The notes under the pieces: generated by a model
What the model was told of the DNA's origin: nothing
Seen by the model: the letters and a program-made list of their open reading frames with translations, nothing else
Databases searched by the model: none
Program-made: the position numbers and the translations under genes
Shown here: positions 1 to 6,365 of the stretch, piece after piece
Layout: each line of letters starts with the position of its first letter
Numbering within the stretch: position 1 is the first letter of the stretch
Source: a virus
DNA length: 40,853 nucleotides
IMG/VR virus record: IMGVR_UViG_3300046167_000283
Coordinates: 1 to 40,853 of that record
Strand: one strand, 5' to 3'

Positions 1-10
1 ACACACACAC

Positions 11-40
11 TCCCCCGTCGAAACGTTGACCGGGGGGGGG
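11..40. other. GC-rich hairpin with poly-G arm
   Basis: CCCCCGTC is followed by an 8-base loop and then GACCGGGGG, giving a strong stem with a single bulged C. The right arm runs on into nine consecutive G. Neither strand has a following T-run, so it is not a textbook intrinsic terminator. It lies between the early genes and the HNH/terminase genes (an identical copy is at 37574-37603). A transcription-pausing role, a packaging-recognition role or a simple cruciform are all possible. The window begins in the AC-repeat just beside it. Confidence 0.5.
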
Positions 41-65
41 TATTTGAGCGTCGTTTAACAGAAAA

Positions 66-94
66 ATGTCATAATCAGTCATATGTAAAGTCAA
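66..94 (-). promoter_or_regulatory. Candidate sigma70-like promoter reading toward HNH and terminase
   Basis: On the minus strand a TTGACT box (94-89) lies 17 bases from TGACAT (71-66), or 15 bases from TATGAC (73-68). The -35 match is good and the -10 match is weak. An identical copy sits at 37629-37657, upstream of the HNH-TerS-TerL genes, where a late promoter would be expected. This is inference from position and a partial match. Confidence 0.35.
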
Positions 95-185
95 GCCCTC
101 AATGCTTACAATGACTTAGCTTGCTTCGGCGTTATTGTTAACTGCGCCAGCACTAGCAAACACAACATGTAGTATTGAGGGCTTG
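92..185. other. 94-base imperfect hairpin element (possible structured RNA)
   Basis: A perfect 12-bp inverted repeat (CAAGCCCTCAAT at 92-103, ATTGAGGGCTTG at 174-185) encloses 70 bases. These contain a nested stem, GGCG (128-131) with CGCC (145-148), around a 13-base loop, and partly matching flanks (TTAGC near 116-120 with TAGCAA near 153). The whole can fold as one long interrupted hairpin. It is identical in the second copy (37655-37748). It could be a small RNA, a regulatory leader or a replication/packaging site; nothing in the sequence decides between these. Confidence 0.4.
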
Positions 186-186
186 T

Positions 187-206
187 AATTGAACAAGCGT
201 TCAATT
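187..206. promoter_or_regulatory. 20-bp palindrome, possible operator
   Basis: AATTGAAC and GTTCAATT are perfect 8-base arms around AAGC. The palindrome lies immediately beside the 94-base hairpin and overlaps the end of a tiny reading frame. An identical copy is at 37750-37769. The AT-rich, symmetric arms look more like a protein-binding site than a terminator. Confidence 0.4.
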
Positions 207-279
207 AAGCGAGCGCACCCGGCGCGTCGTTGCCAACCAGTGTCGCGGAGCGCTCCAACACCATCTGGCACGCGCTCAC
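205..279 (-). CDS. Possible tiny protein (24 aa from GTG, or 19 aa from ATG)
   Basis: A short open frame begins after an upstream in-frame TGA. It could start at GTG (279) or at ATG (264) and ends at TAA (205-207). A purine-rich GAGAGAGG lies just before the GTG, too close for an ideal ribosome site. In the second copy of this segment the frame is intact, and both single-base differences inside it (bases 247 and 268) are synonymous Ser and Cys codon changes. That mildly supports coding. Function is unknown and the start is unsure. Confidence 0.25.
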   Translation of the reverse strand: MSACQMVLERSATLVGNDAPGALA

Positions 280-287
280 AGCCTCTC

Positions 288-497
288 TCAGTGTATGGTA
301 TCGTTCATCCCGGCCATCAGCTCACCAGCGTCGCCAAGCTCAACCAGAGCCTCCACCATTGCTTGCACGATGCGCTGCATGTCGGCTCCATGATGCAGCC
401 GCTCCTCAACGTACTCGGCCAGCCATGTAAGCTCTGCCTCCGCAGCGTCATCGTCTTCGCAAGCTATGTCGAGGCTCATTCTAATTCGGTGAGACAT
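288..497 (-). CDS. Small acidic early protein, 69 aa
   Basis: This small, negatively charged, probably helical protein is of unknown role. The upstream open frame is longer, but the ATG at 497 is preceded by AAGGGTGG at good spacing, and the sequence before it falls across a terminator hairpin, so this start is preferred. The second copy (37851-38060) encodes the same protein, since the few differences are silent in this stretch. That indicates selection on the protein. It is the last clear gene of the early region before the non-coding block leading to the HNH gene. I recognise no domain. Confidence 0.7.
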   Translation of the reverse strand: MSHRIRMSLDIACEDDDAAEAELTWLAEYVEERLHHGADMQRIVQAMVEALVELGDAGELMAGMNDTIH

Positions 498-515
498 GCC
501 GCCACCCTTCTGCGT

Positions 516-560
516 AAAAAGACCCCCGACGGACAAACTGGATGAAAACCGTCGAGGGTC
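516..560 (-). terminator. Intrinsic terminator after the DUF6378 gene
   Basis: On the minus strand, GACCCTCGACGG and CCGTCGGGGGTC form a 12-base stem with one mismatch around a 16-base loop. TTTTT follows directly. It sits between the DUF6378 gene and the 69-aa gene and is unchanged in the second copy (38079-38123). It should end or reduce leftward transcription, leaving the 69-aa gene on read-through or on its own promoter. Confidence 0.75.
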
Positions 561-600
561 AGTTGGACAGCGCGGGAGGATGCGCTGCCTGATGCTCACG

Positions 601-900
601 TTAAGGCTGCTGCATTGGCACGTCAAGCATACCCTCATCCAGCTCGCAGCCCAGCGCCAAGTATGCAGCGCCATCGCAGCTGCTATCGTGATGCGGCCCA
701 TTACGCAGCCTTGCCAGCTTCAGGAGCGCCATCAGCCGGCATACGTCTCCCGGCGATACCTTGATGCCTAGATATGCTGACCACATATGCGACGTTGCTC
801 CAAAGTTCTCCTGCGGCGTACCGTAGTGCGCTTGTCGCGGTCCGTTGATTAGCCCGATGGCTTCCTCTAACACCGCTGTGCGTACATTCTTCTGCGTCAT
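601..900 (-). CDS. DUF6378-family early phage protein, 99 aa
   Basis: The product resembles the DUF6378 family, which is common in phages and of unknown biochemical role. Family-typical stretches are visible: a GPRQAHYGTPQENF block near residues 20-33, then a W..YLG segment, then LLKLARLRNG..HDSSCDGAAYLALG near 60-85. The start at 900 is chosen because GGAG lies six bases upstream and because the frame begins just after the stop of the preceding gene (902-904), which implies coupling. A terminator hairpin follows at 516-560. The second copy at 38164-38463 is nearly identical in protein sequence. Confidence 0.8.
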   Translation of the reverse strand: MTQKNVRTAVLEEAIGLINGPRQAHYGTPQENFGATSHMWSAYLGIKVSPGDVCRLMALLKLARLRNGPHHDSSCDGAAYLALGCELDEGMLDVPMQQP

Positions 901-901
901 T

Positions 902-1495
902 TCACTCTCCTGTTGGTTCAAAGTTAATCTCATCATCAAACGCCCGGACGTCTATAATCCTTGCCCCGGCAAACTCTTTTGTCACAGCCGCCACCATTTC
1001 ATCTGTACGCACGCTCATGACTGCGCAGACCTCGCTGATATGATACACGGCCCACGTTGGATACTTGCGCCGGACAGCTGCCAGATCACCGCTGACAAGG
1101 AAGCAATACGTCTTCCCCTTAAACTCGGCTATATGCCCGTCAACTTTTGGCGGCTCATGGCCATCCTGCCTTGCCTTCACGTTCATCACCTTGAGCGCTT
1201 TAATCAGGCTTGTGGCCAGATCAACGCACAGCGTGTAATCGTCTGCGACCATCGCTGCGTCCAGCTCACCCTTCAGCTCACGATAGCGCAGCGCATATGC
1301 CGGCGGCACACAATTAACCAGCGTATCGCCCCACACCTTGCTAGCCGCTGCTGACGCGAAGGTAAACGGCTCGACCGCTGCTGCTACCTTGTAGTGGATC
1401 GGCTTGTCATAGTCAGTATGCTTACTGTCAAACGTGCCACGATTGGCCATCGCTGCTTTTGCCTTATCCGACTTTGGTTTTGCTTTTTTAGCCAT
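902..1495 (-). CDS. Hypothetical early protein, 197 aa
   Basis: I do not recognise this protein. It opens with a Lys/Ala-rich basic stretch (residues 1-17), typical of a nucleic-acid-binding tail. A mixed alpha/beta body follows, and the last 25 residues are acidic. GGGAG precedes the ATG at suitable spacing. It is the first gene after the iteron region and the terminator at 1618-1653, so it needs read-through or a promoter in 1496-1617. The second copy (38465-39059) is broken by one extra C, with the two halves otherwise well conserved. The DUF6378 gene follows immediately. Confidence 0.75.
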   Translation of the reverse strand: MAKKAKPKSDKAKAAMANRGTFDSKHTDYDKPIHYKVAAAVEPFTFASAAASKVWGDTLVNCVPPAYALRYRELKGELDAAMVADDYTLCVDLATSLIKALKVMNVKARQDGHEPPKVDGHIAEFKGKTYCFLVSGDLAAVRRKYPTWAVYHISEVCAVMSVRTDEMVAAVTKEFAGARIIDVRAFDDEINFEPTGE

Positions 1496-1839
1496 TGTAG
1501 ACCAACTCCCGTAAACCCTGCCAACCCTGCCAGCTGGCGTTAGGACGCAAAGCTGCGCCTCTGGCCCGACTTCGCGCCAGCGAAGGAAGGCGGGACAGTG
1601 GAGCTGCTGGTCGTCTCAAAAAAAGAGAGTGTTCGCTTTGGCGAACTCTTTTTAAGACCTGCGCCTTGACAAAGTGCGTCACTGGAGGTAAATTTTCCGT
1701 AGGAAAATTCAGCAAATCCACTGACGCACTATATAAATAAGGGGTTTGCGAGATTTCCGAATCACCCACAAATTGACCGAATTTCAGCAATGCGTCACTG
1801 CGCGTCACACATGCGTCACTGAAATTTTCCACTGACGCA
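1496..1839. other. 344-base non-coding region with iterons and hairpins (origin-like)
   Basis: No convincing gene lies here. An open frame at 1488-1853 on the minus strand exists, but its codons run through the repeats and two of three differences between the copies change amino acids. The stretch holds TGCGTCA iterons, a palindrome AATTTTCC-GTA-GGAAAATT (1691-1709), an AT-rich TATATAAATAA block (1730-1740), an intrinsic terminator (1618-1653) and a perfect CTTCGC-GCCA-GCGAAG hairpin (1570-1585). Its position next to the primase-helicase gene fits a replication origin. The second copy differs at only about three bases. Confidence 0.6.
1618..1653 (-). terminator. Intrinsic terminator, bidirectional in appearance
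   Basis: GTTCGC and GCGAAC form a stem around TTTG/CAAA, extended by AGAG/TCT pairs. A run of seven T follows on the minus strand and five T on the plus strand. On the minus strand it would stop transcripts leaving the primase-helicase operon before the 197-aa gene. It is identical in the second copy at 39182-39217. Confidence 0.75.
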
Positions 1840-1841
1840 CT
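1675..1841. repeat. TGCGTCA iterons in both orientations
   Basis: Copies of TGCGTCACTG or its close variant lie at 1675-1684, 1791-1800 and 1812-1821. Inverted copies (TGACGCACT) lie at 1722-1730 and 1833-1841, and a partial CGCGTCAC is at 1801-1808. AATTTTCC half-sites accompany them at 1691-1698 and 1823-1830, the first being one arm of a palindrome with GGAAAATT. Repeats of this length and spacing are typical of initiator- or repressor-binding arrays. The last copy overlaps the stop codon of the neighbouring gene. All copies are preserved in the right-hand repeat (39239-39405). Confidence 0.7.
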
Positions 1842-2181
1842 ACTCGATAACATCGAAATCGTCCTCTTCGTTGGCTTGCAGCCTGCTGTTCACTTCCTCA
1901 ATAAACTTGCCCAGAGGCTCAATTGCTTTCTCATACTTAAACTGGCCCTTTGACTTATGTGGCCAGAAGTTAAGCTCTGTTGTCTCACCCTTTATCTCTA
2001 TTATGCATTGCAAGTGCCACGGCGCGTTCTCGTAGTTTGGCCAGTAGAAATTTATATTTGGGTTTTCGTTTGCAAAGCTGGCGAACTCCATTGCGTTTTG
2101 CTCCTCTTCGCCATCATTGTATCTGTAGAAGCAATCGTCATAGTTTCCGCTCCACTCACGTCTCCATCGGTCATGTTTCAT
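1840..2181 (-). CDS. Variable early protein, 113 aa
   Basis: This is an acidic protein of unknown function. Its ATG overlaps the primase-helicase stop (TGATG), so translation is probably coupled. A core FYWPNY..APWHLQ (about residues 45-58) and a following TELNFWPHKSKGQ segment are shared with the allele at 39404-39730, as is the DDFDVIE tail. The N-terminal third and the segment near residues 90-103 differ strongly. Flanking genes are about 97% identical between copies, so this gene seems to have been replaced locally or to evolve fast. It lies between the helicase and the iteron region, so a role in initiation or in countering the host is possible but unproven. Confidence 0.75.
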   Translation of the reverse strand: MKHDRWRREWSGNYDDCFYRYNDGEEEQNAMEFASFANENPNINFYWPNYENAPWHLQCIIEIKGETTELNFWPHKSKGQFKYEKAIEPLGKFIEEVNSRLQANEEDDFDVIE

Positions 2182-4484
2182 CAGTTCATCTCCCCAACTC
2201 TACCCGTTGACACGATGCCTTTGCGCTCCCTGCGCTGGCCTGGGCTGTGATAGACAATTTCCTCCAGTAAGCCTTCGTCGTTCCACTGGCGCAGGATTGT
2301 CTTTGCCTGCCCTGCTGACTTTGTGTGGTCTAGGTCTGAAAACCTGTAATTTGTGATGACTGCGCCGACCCAGCGTTGCTTGTCCTGCGGCCTGATGGAA
2401 TACTTCTCGCCATCCTCTGGGCCTTTGTCGATCAGGTCTAGCATATTGTTGACTACACGGGTTGTCATGCCCGCCCACTGGTCTGGCAGCTTAAACTCAA
2501 CGGCCACGCCAACATATTCGCCGTTGTCTAGCTCTGTGCTGACCATGCGGCGGTAGATTGCTTTGTCGGCTGGCAATGGTGCGCTGAGATTGGCTTTGCC
2601 GTCATCCACTCGGAAAACACCCGTCGCGTTGGCTTCCGGCACACCGAGCGCCACTGCGTCCTCAAACTTCACTTTGTTTATAACTCTGGCTGCTCTAGCT
2701 GCGCCAATCAGTGAACCTGCGCCGCGCACTGAGTCAATGTCGGCGTCCTCACCGTTGCCTTTGCGCACATGGTGAACCACATGCACGGCACAGCCAGCCT
2801 CTCTAGCCAGCTGGCGCAGCATGGCGACAACCTTCTGCACACTCATATTGGAATTCTCATTGACTTCGTGCGTCGAGATAAATGGATCAATTATGGCCAA
2901 GCCGATATTATTAGCCTTTATCTTGTCTCGCATGTGGCTCAGGAAGGCGTCGTTGGTTTCTATGCCATCTCTTGTTTCCGCAGCAAGCGTGATGCCGATT
3001 GTGTCTTCGGCGTCCATGAATAGTTTGCCGGCGATTTCTGGGTGCGTGACGTTGTGTTGCTTCATGGCTGCGGCCAGTCTGATTTGCATCTCGGCCATGT
3101 CATCTTCTAGGTTTATGATCCAGACATTTGTTGGCTCATGTACCTTCTCGCCCAGCAGTGGCCGGCCAGTGACCACAGCCAGCGCCTCAACCATTGTGAG
3201 CGAGGTCTTGCCGATGCCACCGGCAGATGCCGTGACGCTGACAAAGCCGCGAATGTGGTGATGCCCGTAAATCCACCGCCTGCGAGGCAAACTTGCTTCA
3301 TCAATAGTTCCGACCGGCGTTGGCCATTCGAGCTTCTGTGCAGGCTCAGGTTGGCTCTCAGGCTCAATCTCTGGGTCGGGTATGGTTTCAAAGTCATCCA
3401 GCCCGTCATCTGGCTCAGGTAACTGTTGGTTGACCTCATCAAACTTACTGGGACGCAGCTCGGCGGCGTAAGTGCGCACGGCGTCTGACATTCTGCCGCC
3501 ATGCTCGAAGTGCGCCCAGATGTCAAAGGCGTCACCGTAGCAGAACTCGCCGGTTGCTTGGCCAATGCCGGATGCTCTGTCAGAGCCGGAGAGGCTGACC
3601 CAGTGCGTTCCAAAGTCCTTCGTGGCAAAAGACCCGCTGGATTGCATTGGACTGCGGTAGGTGTCTGAGCGACCTTTGCGCTCGTATCCGTATTTTAGCA
3701 ACATGTCTGCGATGGTGTGACGCTGGTTGAATACGTCAATTGGGTCATCATCGTCGTATTTGCTGCGATTATTTTCACGCTCCTGTGCGCGAAGTGACCT
3801 CTCGGCGGCGGCAAGTTCTGCTGCTATGGCTTCATTCTTACGTCTGAACTTTAAGTTTGCCCAGATTTTACTTTCTTCTGGAATAAGCATCCCGCCGCCG
3901 CGATGGAGAACCCCGTGGTAAAAGCTCGGCGCACCCTGCGAATCCCTGCGAGCTGGCGGCACGTTTGGCAGGTAGATCGGTTGACCAGTGCGGGAGAGCG
4001 CAGCATCGCAGGTGATGCCCTCCTGCTGCATTAGGTCAAGCAGAGCGAGCTGCGCGTCGGCGTAATCTTCACCCTGTATTGGCAGGGCCAGCGGAATTAG
4101 CACGCGCCACTTTCGGTTGTCTTCGCTGGCCCCAGACGAAGAATAGAACAGTGCGGACGCATCACCTGTAACTGTGGCAACAGCTGTGCGCAGCTCTGTC
4201 AGCGATGGATCACCTTCGTCAACATCTAAGGCCAGTAGCCAGTATTCTCCATGCTCGCGCTGAGTTGCGTGGTTCCGACCATCGTAGTCACGATAGGTTG
4301 ATGCAATGATAAATGAGGCGTCGGCTTTTTCTTTCGCCTGCGGCTCGTTAACCATCTTGGCTATTTCATTCAGGGTGATGCCGTCATATTCTAAGTATTT
4401 GTCGCCAATTTTTGTATCGTGCGCACCATGCGCTAACAGGAGCTGCTGCTTGCCAACTACGCTGGTTTTTGTTAGTTTGTTCAT
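2181..4484 (-). CDS. Primase-helicase, RepA-type ATPase with primase-polymerase-like N-terminus
   Basis: This is a replication protein of 767 aa. The N-terminal part has an LDVDEG acidic motif (about residues 86-91) and GQPIYLPN (about 167-174), as in archaeo-eukaryotic-type primase-polymerases. After an acidic, Pro-rich linker (about 355-385) comes a RecA-fold ATPase of the RepA/AAA_25 type: Walker A ASAGGIGKTSLT (about 419-430), Walker B GLAIIDPF (about 528-535), then a VHHVRKG segment and an RGAGSLIGAARA segment typical of hexameric helicases. It likely unwinds and primes phage DNA for the host polymerase, as no phage polymerase is present. The start at 4484 has AAAGG upstream; the in-frame ATG at 4502 lacks a ribosome site. 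It overlaps the following gene by TGATG. Confidence 0.88.
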   Translation of the reverse strand: MNKLTKTSVVGKQQLLLAHGAHDTKIGDKYLEYDGITLNEIAKMVNEPQAKEKADASFIIASTYRDYDGRNHATQREHGEYWLLALDVDEGDPSLTELRTAVATVTGDASALFYSSSGASEDNRKWRVLIPLALPIQGEDYADAQLALLDLMQQEGITCDAALSRTGQPIYLPNVPPARRDSQGAPSFYHGVLHRGGGMLIPEESKIWANLKFRRKNEAIAAELAAAERSLRAQERENNRSKYDDDDPIDVFNQRHTIADMLLKYGYERKGRSDTYRSPMQSSGSFATKDFGTHWVSLSGSDRASGIGQATGEFCYGDAFDIWAHFEHGGRMSDAVRTYAAELRPSKFDEVNQQLPEPDDGLDDFETIPDPEIEPESQPEPAQKLEWPTPVGTIDEASLPRRRWIYGHHHIRGFVSVTASAGGIGKTSLTMVEALAVVTGRPLLGEKVHEPTNVWIINLEDDMAEMQIRLAAAMKQHNVTHPEIAGKLFMDAEDTIGITLAAETRDGIETNDAFLSHMRDKIKANNIGLAIIDPFISTHEVNENSNMSVQKVVAMLRQLAREAGCAVHVVHHVRKGNGEDADIDSVRGAGSLIGAARAARVINKVKFEDAVALGVPEANATGVFRVDDGKANLSAPLPADKAIYRRMVSTELDNGEYVGVAVEFKLPDQWAGMTTRVVNNMLDLIDKGPEDGEKYSIRPQDKQRWVGAVITNYRFSDLDHTKSAGQAKTILRQWNDEGLLEEIVYHSPGQRRERKGIVSTGRVGEMN

Positions 4485-4529
4485 GTTCGGACCTTTCTCC
4501 ATCCAATCGTGGGTTCGCTTTCATGGTGC

Positions 4530-4566
4530 CCCCCGGCAGCGTCCCAACTGCCGGGGGTTTTCTTTT
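4530..4566 (+). terminator. Rightward intrinsic terminator in a leftward operon
   Basis: CCCCCGGCAG (4530-4539) and CTGCCGGGGG (4548-4557) form a perfect 10-bp stem with an 8-base loop, followed by TTTTCTTTT on the plus strand. No rightward gene ends here, since both neighbours are read leftward. It would stop antisense transcription. In the leftward mRNA the same hairpin lacks a U-run and would sit just before the primase-helicase ribosome site, where it could affect stability or translation. Confidence 0.7.
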
Positions 4567-4568
4567 GC

Positions 4569-5201
4569 CTAAAATGGTATTTCGTCCTCCAGCTCAGCTG
4601 GCGCTGCCTGCGGTGCTGGCGCAGCGGCTGGGCCAAAGTCATCGAGAGCTTCATCAACGCCGCCAGACATTGTTGTTGGCACTTCGTCAAAGTCATCGAG
4701 GCCACCGCCACCGTAGACTGCGTGCGTTACTTGCACGGTATCTATGAGCAAGCTGACGCCACCGTTGCCATCGGGATCTGTCACGGGATACGCAGTTACC
4801 TTGATGCTACCCTTTGAGCCACCCCAGAACGCCGTGTCTGCCAGCGGTTGCTTCATGCCGTCAATGACGCGAGGCTTTTCGTTTTGCTGGCCTTGGCTGT
4901 TTGTGCCATTGCGCTTGGCGCGAAACTCATAGTTGCCGCTATCGAGCTTTTTCATGCCGAAGACTTTGCTGAATGGAGCTTTGGTTTGGCACGTCTCATA
5001 GTGCGCCTTCAGCTCTGCGTGCAGCGTCTTTGCGTCATCGGCGGCCATTTCCCAAGCGATTGAGTAAGCTGCGTTTGACGCTGTTGGCGCGCACTCCTCG
5101 CTTTTTTTCTCGGAAGTGTTGTAGCGATAGCAAGCATTCAGCCGGGGATACTTAAATTCCACGTTGCGGATCATTACTGGTTTGAAGTCTGTTTTAGCCA
5201 T
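4569..5201 (-). CDS. Single-stranded DNA-binding protein, 210 aa
   Basis: This is probably the phage ssDNA-binding protein, coating unwound DNA and supporting recombination. The N-terminal 140 residues look like an OB-fold phage SSB of the DUF2815/gp2.5-like kind (FKYPRLN near residue 17, GSIKVTAYP near 130). The C-terminal 60 residues are Gly/Pro/Ala-rich and acidic, and end in ELEDEIPF. That acidic tail with a terminal Phe is the usual protein-recruiting tip of SSBs. GGAG precedes the ATG by eight bases. It sits between the RecE-like exonuclease and the helicase, the standard place in phage replication-recombination modules. Confidence 0.8.
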   Translation of the reverse strand: MAKTDFKPVMIRNVEFKYPRLNACYRYNTSEKKSEECAPTASNAAYSIAWEMAADDAKTLHAELKAHYETCQTKAPFSKVFGMKKLDSGNYEFRAKRNGTNSQGQQNEKPRVIDGMKQPLADTAFWGGSKGSIKVTAYPVTDPDGNGGVSLLIDTVQVTHAVYGGGGLDDFDEVPTTMSGGVDEALDDFGPAAAPAPQAAPAELEDEIPF

Positions 5202-5220
5202 CTGTTTTTCTCCAAGCTAA

Positions 5221-6015
5221 TTAAAGTTCGACTGCATCTAAACGCAGCCATCGTGGCAGATCAATCACATTAGTTTGATCTGACCAACCAGTGTCCCACT
5301 TCTGGGCCTCGTTGGCTTTTGCAATCTTGCGTAGGGTCATGTGCATTTCGCCTTTGGCCCAGTCAAGATATTCCTCATGTATGATATTTGTCGAGAGCGC
5401 GTGTGCGCCTGTTTTCTCGACGTGAACGAATACGAACTGTGACGCCTCATAGCCTGCCTGCTCTATGCAGTGCATATAGAAGGCTTGCTGTATTGCGTAG
5501 TTGTACGAAATCATGTCCTTCGCCACGCCTCTGGGTGAAGCATCCTGACACGTCTTGAGATCGTATAGGACACCCTTGGCATCCCAATAGCTATCTGGGC
5601 GGCACTTGATTTTCAGCCCAGTCTCAGGGTCAGTGGCAAAGAAGCTGGCCTCGTTGACCGTTGTTGGCCCAGCCATGCGCTGCCCCACTGGATGAAACAG
5701 CACGCTATCGGCAATATTCCGCGCAAGGTCATAGTCTGAGGCGGTCAGCAGGGTTTGATCGTTTGCCTGCGCTTCCTCATAGGCTTCCGTCCAAGCCTTG
5801 CCTCTGCGTGTCTCTGGGCCGCGCACGATGCCCTTTGCTTCCTCTAGCACCATTGCGTGTACGGCGGTTCCCATATCAAACACTGGGCTTGGGCTGTATG
5901 TCTTCGCCTTCCAATGTGCCAGCGACTTGCTGTGGACCATCTTAACGTCAGATGACGATATGTGATCCTTTTTGGCGTGGTATTCCGTGTTGGATAATTT
6001 GTCAGCAGGGATCAT
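5221..6015 (-). CDS. RecE-like 5'-3' exonuclease (PD-(D/E)XK, DUF3799 family), 264 aa
   Basis: This is a nuclease of the exodeoxyribonuclease VIII/RecE C-terminal family. It should resect double-stranded ends to make single strands for annealing. Visible motifs are MGTAVHAMVLE (48-58), the metal-binding CRPDSY with D141, YDLKT with D152 and K154, and the Q..FY helix (175-180). Length fits a stand-alone RecE nuclease core. The ATG overlaps the stop of the upstream gene (ATGA) and has GGAG eight bases before it. Together with the SSB and the Hjc-like nuclease it forms a recombination module; a separate annealase is not evident. Confidence 0.88.
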   Translation of the reverse strand: MIPADKLSNTEYHAKKDHISSSDVKMVHSKSLAHWKAKTYSPSPVFDMGTAVHAMVLEEAKGIVRGPETRRGKAWTEAYEEAQANDQTLLTASDYDLARNIADSVLFHPVGQRMAGPTTVNEASFFATDPETGLKIKCRPDSYWDAKGVLYDLKTCQDASPRGVAKDMISYNYAIQQAFYMHCIEQAGYEASQFVFVHVEKTGAHALSTNIIHEEYLDWAKGEMHMTLRKIAKANEAQKWDTGWSDQTNVIDLPRWLRLDAVEL

Positions 6016-6365
6016 TCAACAATCTCCGCCGTAAATTCGTTGTCGGGATAATCAAATCTTAACTTCATATCACAATCAACGTCTCCTTGAATAAAGCTGT
6101 TGTCTAAAACCTTTAACGCCGAAAATTTGTGGTCAGCGATTGCTACATAAGCCGTAAATTCAGGTTTCCCATCAACTACATTAATGGTCAGAAACATTGA
6201 ATCCAACGCCTCAAGCATCCCAAGGCGAAGAGCAAAGTCACAACTATCATTTAATATTTTTTCAAATGATTTGCTGTCGTCTGACCAATTTCGACCAGTA
6301 GGAAAGTAATTTTTTTCGGAAACTTCGCAAAGGTCTTCTTTGCCTGTAAGTTTTATTTCAGTCAT
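6012..6365 (-). CDS. Hypothetical protein, 117 aa
   Basis: This is a soluble, acidic protein with no family I recognise. Base composition is visibly more AT-rich than its neighbours, suggesting a recent arrival. It overlaps both neighbours by the start-stop ATGA arrangement, and GGGAGG precedes the ATG, so it is a genuine, translated part of the recombination operon. The predicted pattern is alternating beta strands with a helix near residues 35-55. Confidence 0.7.
   Translation of the reverse strand: MTEIKLTGKEDLCEVSEKNYFPTGRNWSDDSKSFEKILNDSCDFALRLGMLEALDSMFLTINVVDGKPEFTAYVAIADHKFSALKVLDNSFIQGDVDCDMKLRFDYPDNEFTAEIVE

Larger units (their letters stand above)
1..3304. repeat. Left copy of 3.3-kb terminal direct repeat
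   Basis: Bases 1-3304 match 37564-40853 in the same orientation, with scattered substitutions, one extra C in the right copy (at 38723-38726) and a net 15-base deletion in the right copy within the small gene at 39404-39730. Overall identity is about 95% by eye, and the first 246 bases are identical. The segment covers the early-late intergenic block, the small early genes, the iteron region and the 3' half of the primase-helicase gene. The simplest reading is that a circular or circularly permuted genome of about 37,563 bp was read slightly more than once round. Because the ends differ, the two copies must come from different molecules or alleles. Confidence 0.95.

Noticed and set aside
189-545. 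A 118-codon plus-strand open frame over the early control block and the 69-aa gene
   Set aside because: It is antisense to the conserved 69-aa gene, crosses the palindrome and the terminator, and shows no plausible ribosome site. The minus-strand reading is far better.
1488-1853. A 121-codon minus-strand open frame covering the iteron region
   Set aside because: Its codons simply read through the repeats, hairpins and terminator; two of the three differences between copies are non-synonymous, and it has no family look. It is better explained as a non-coding region.
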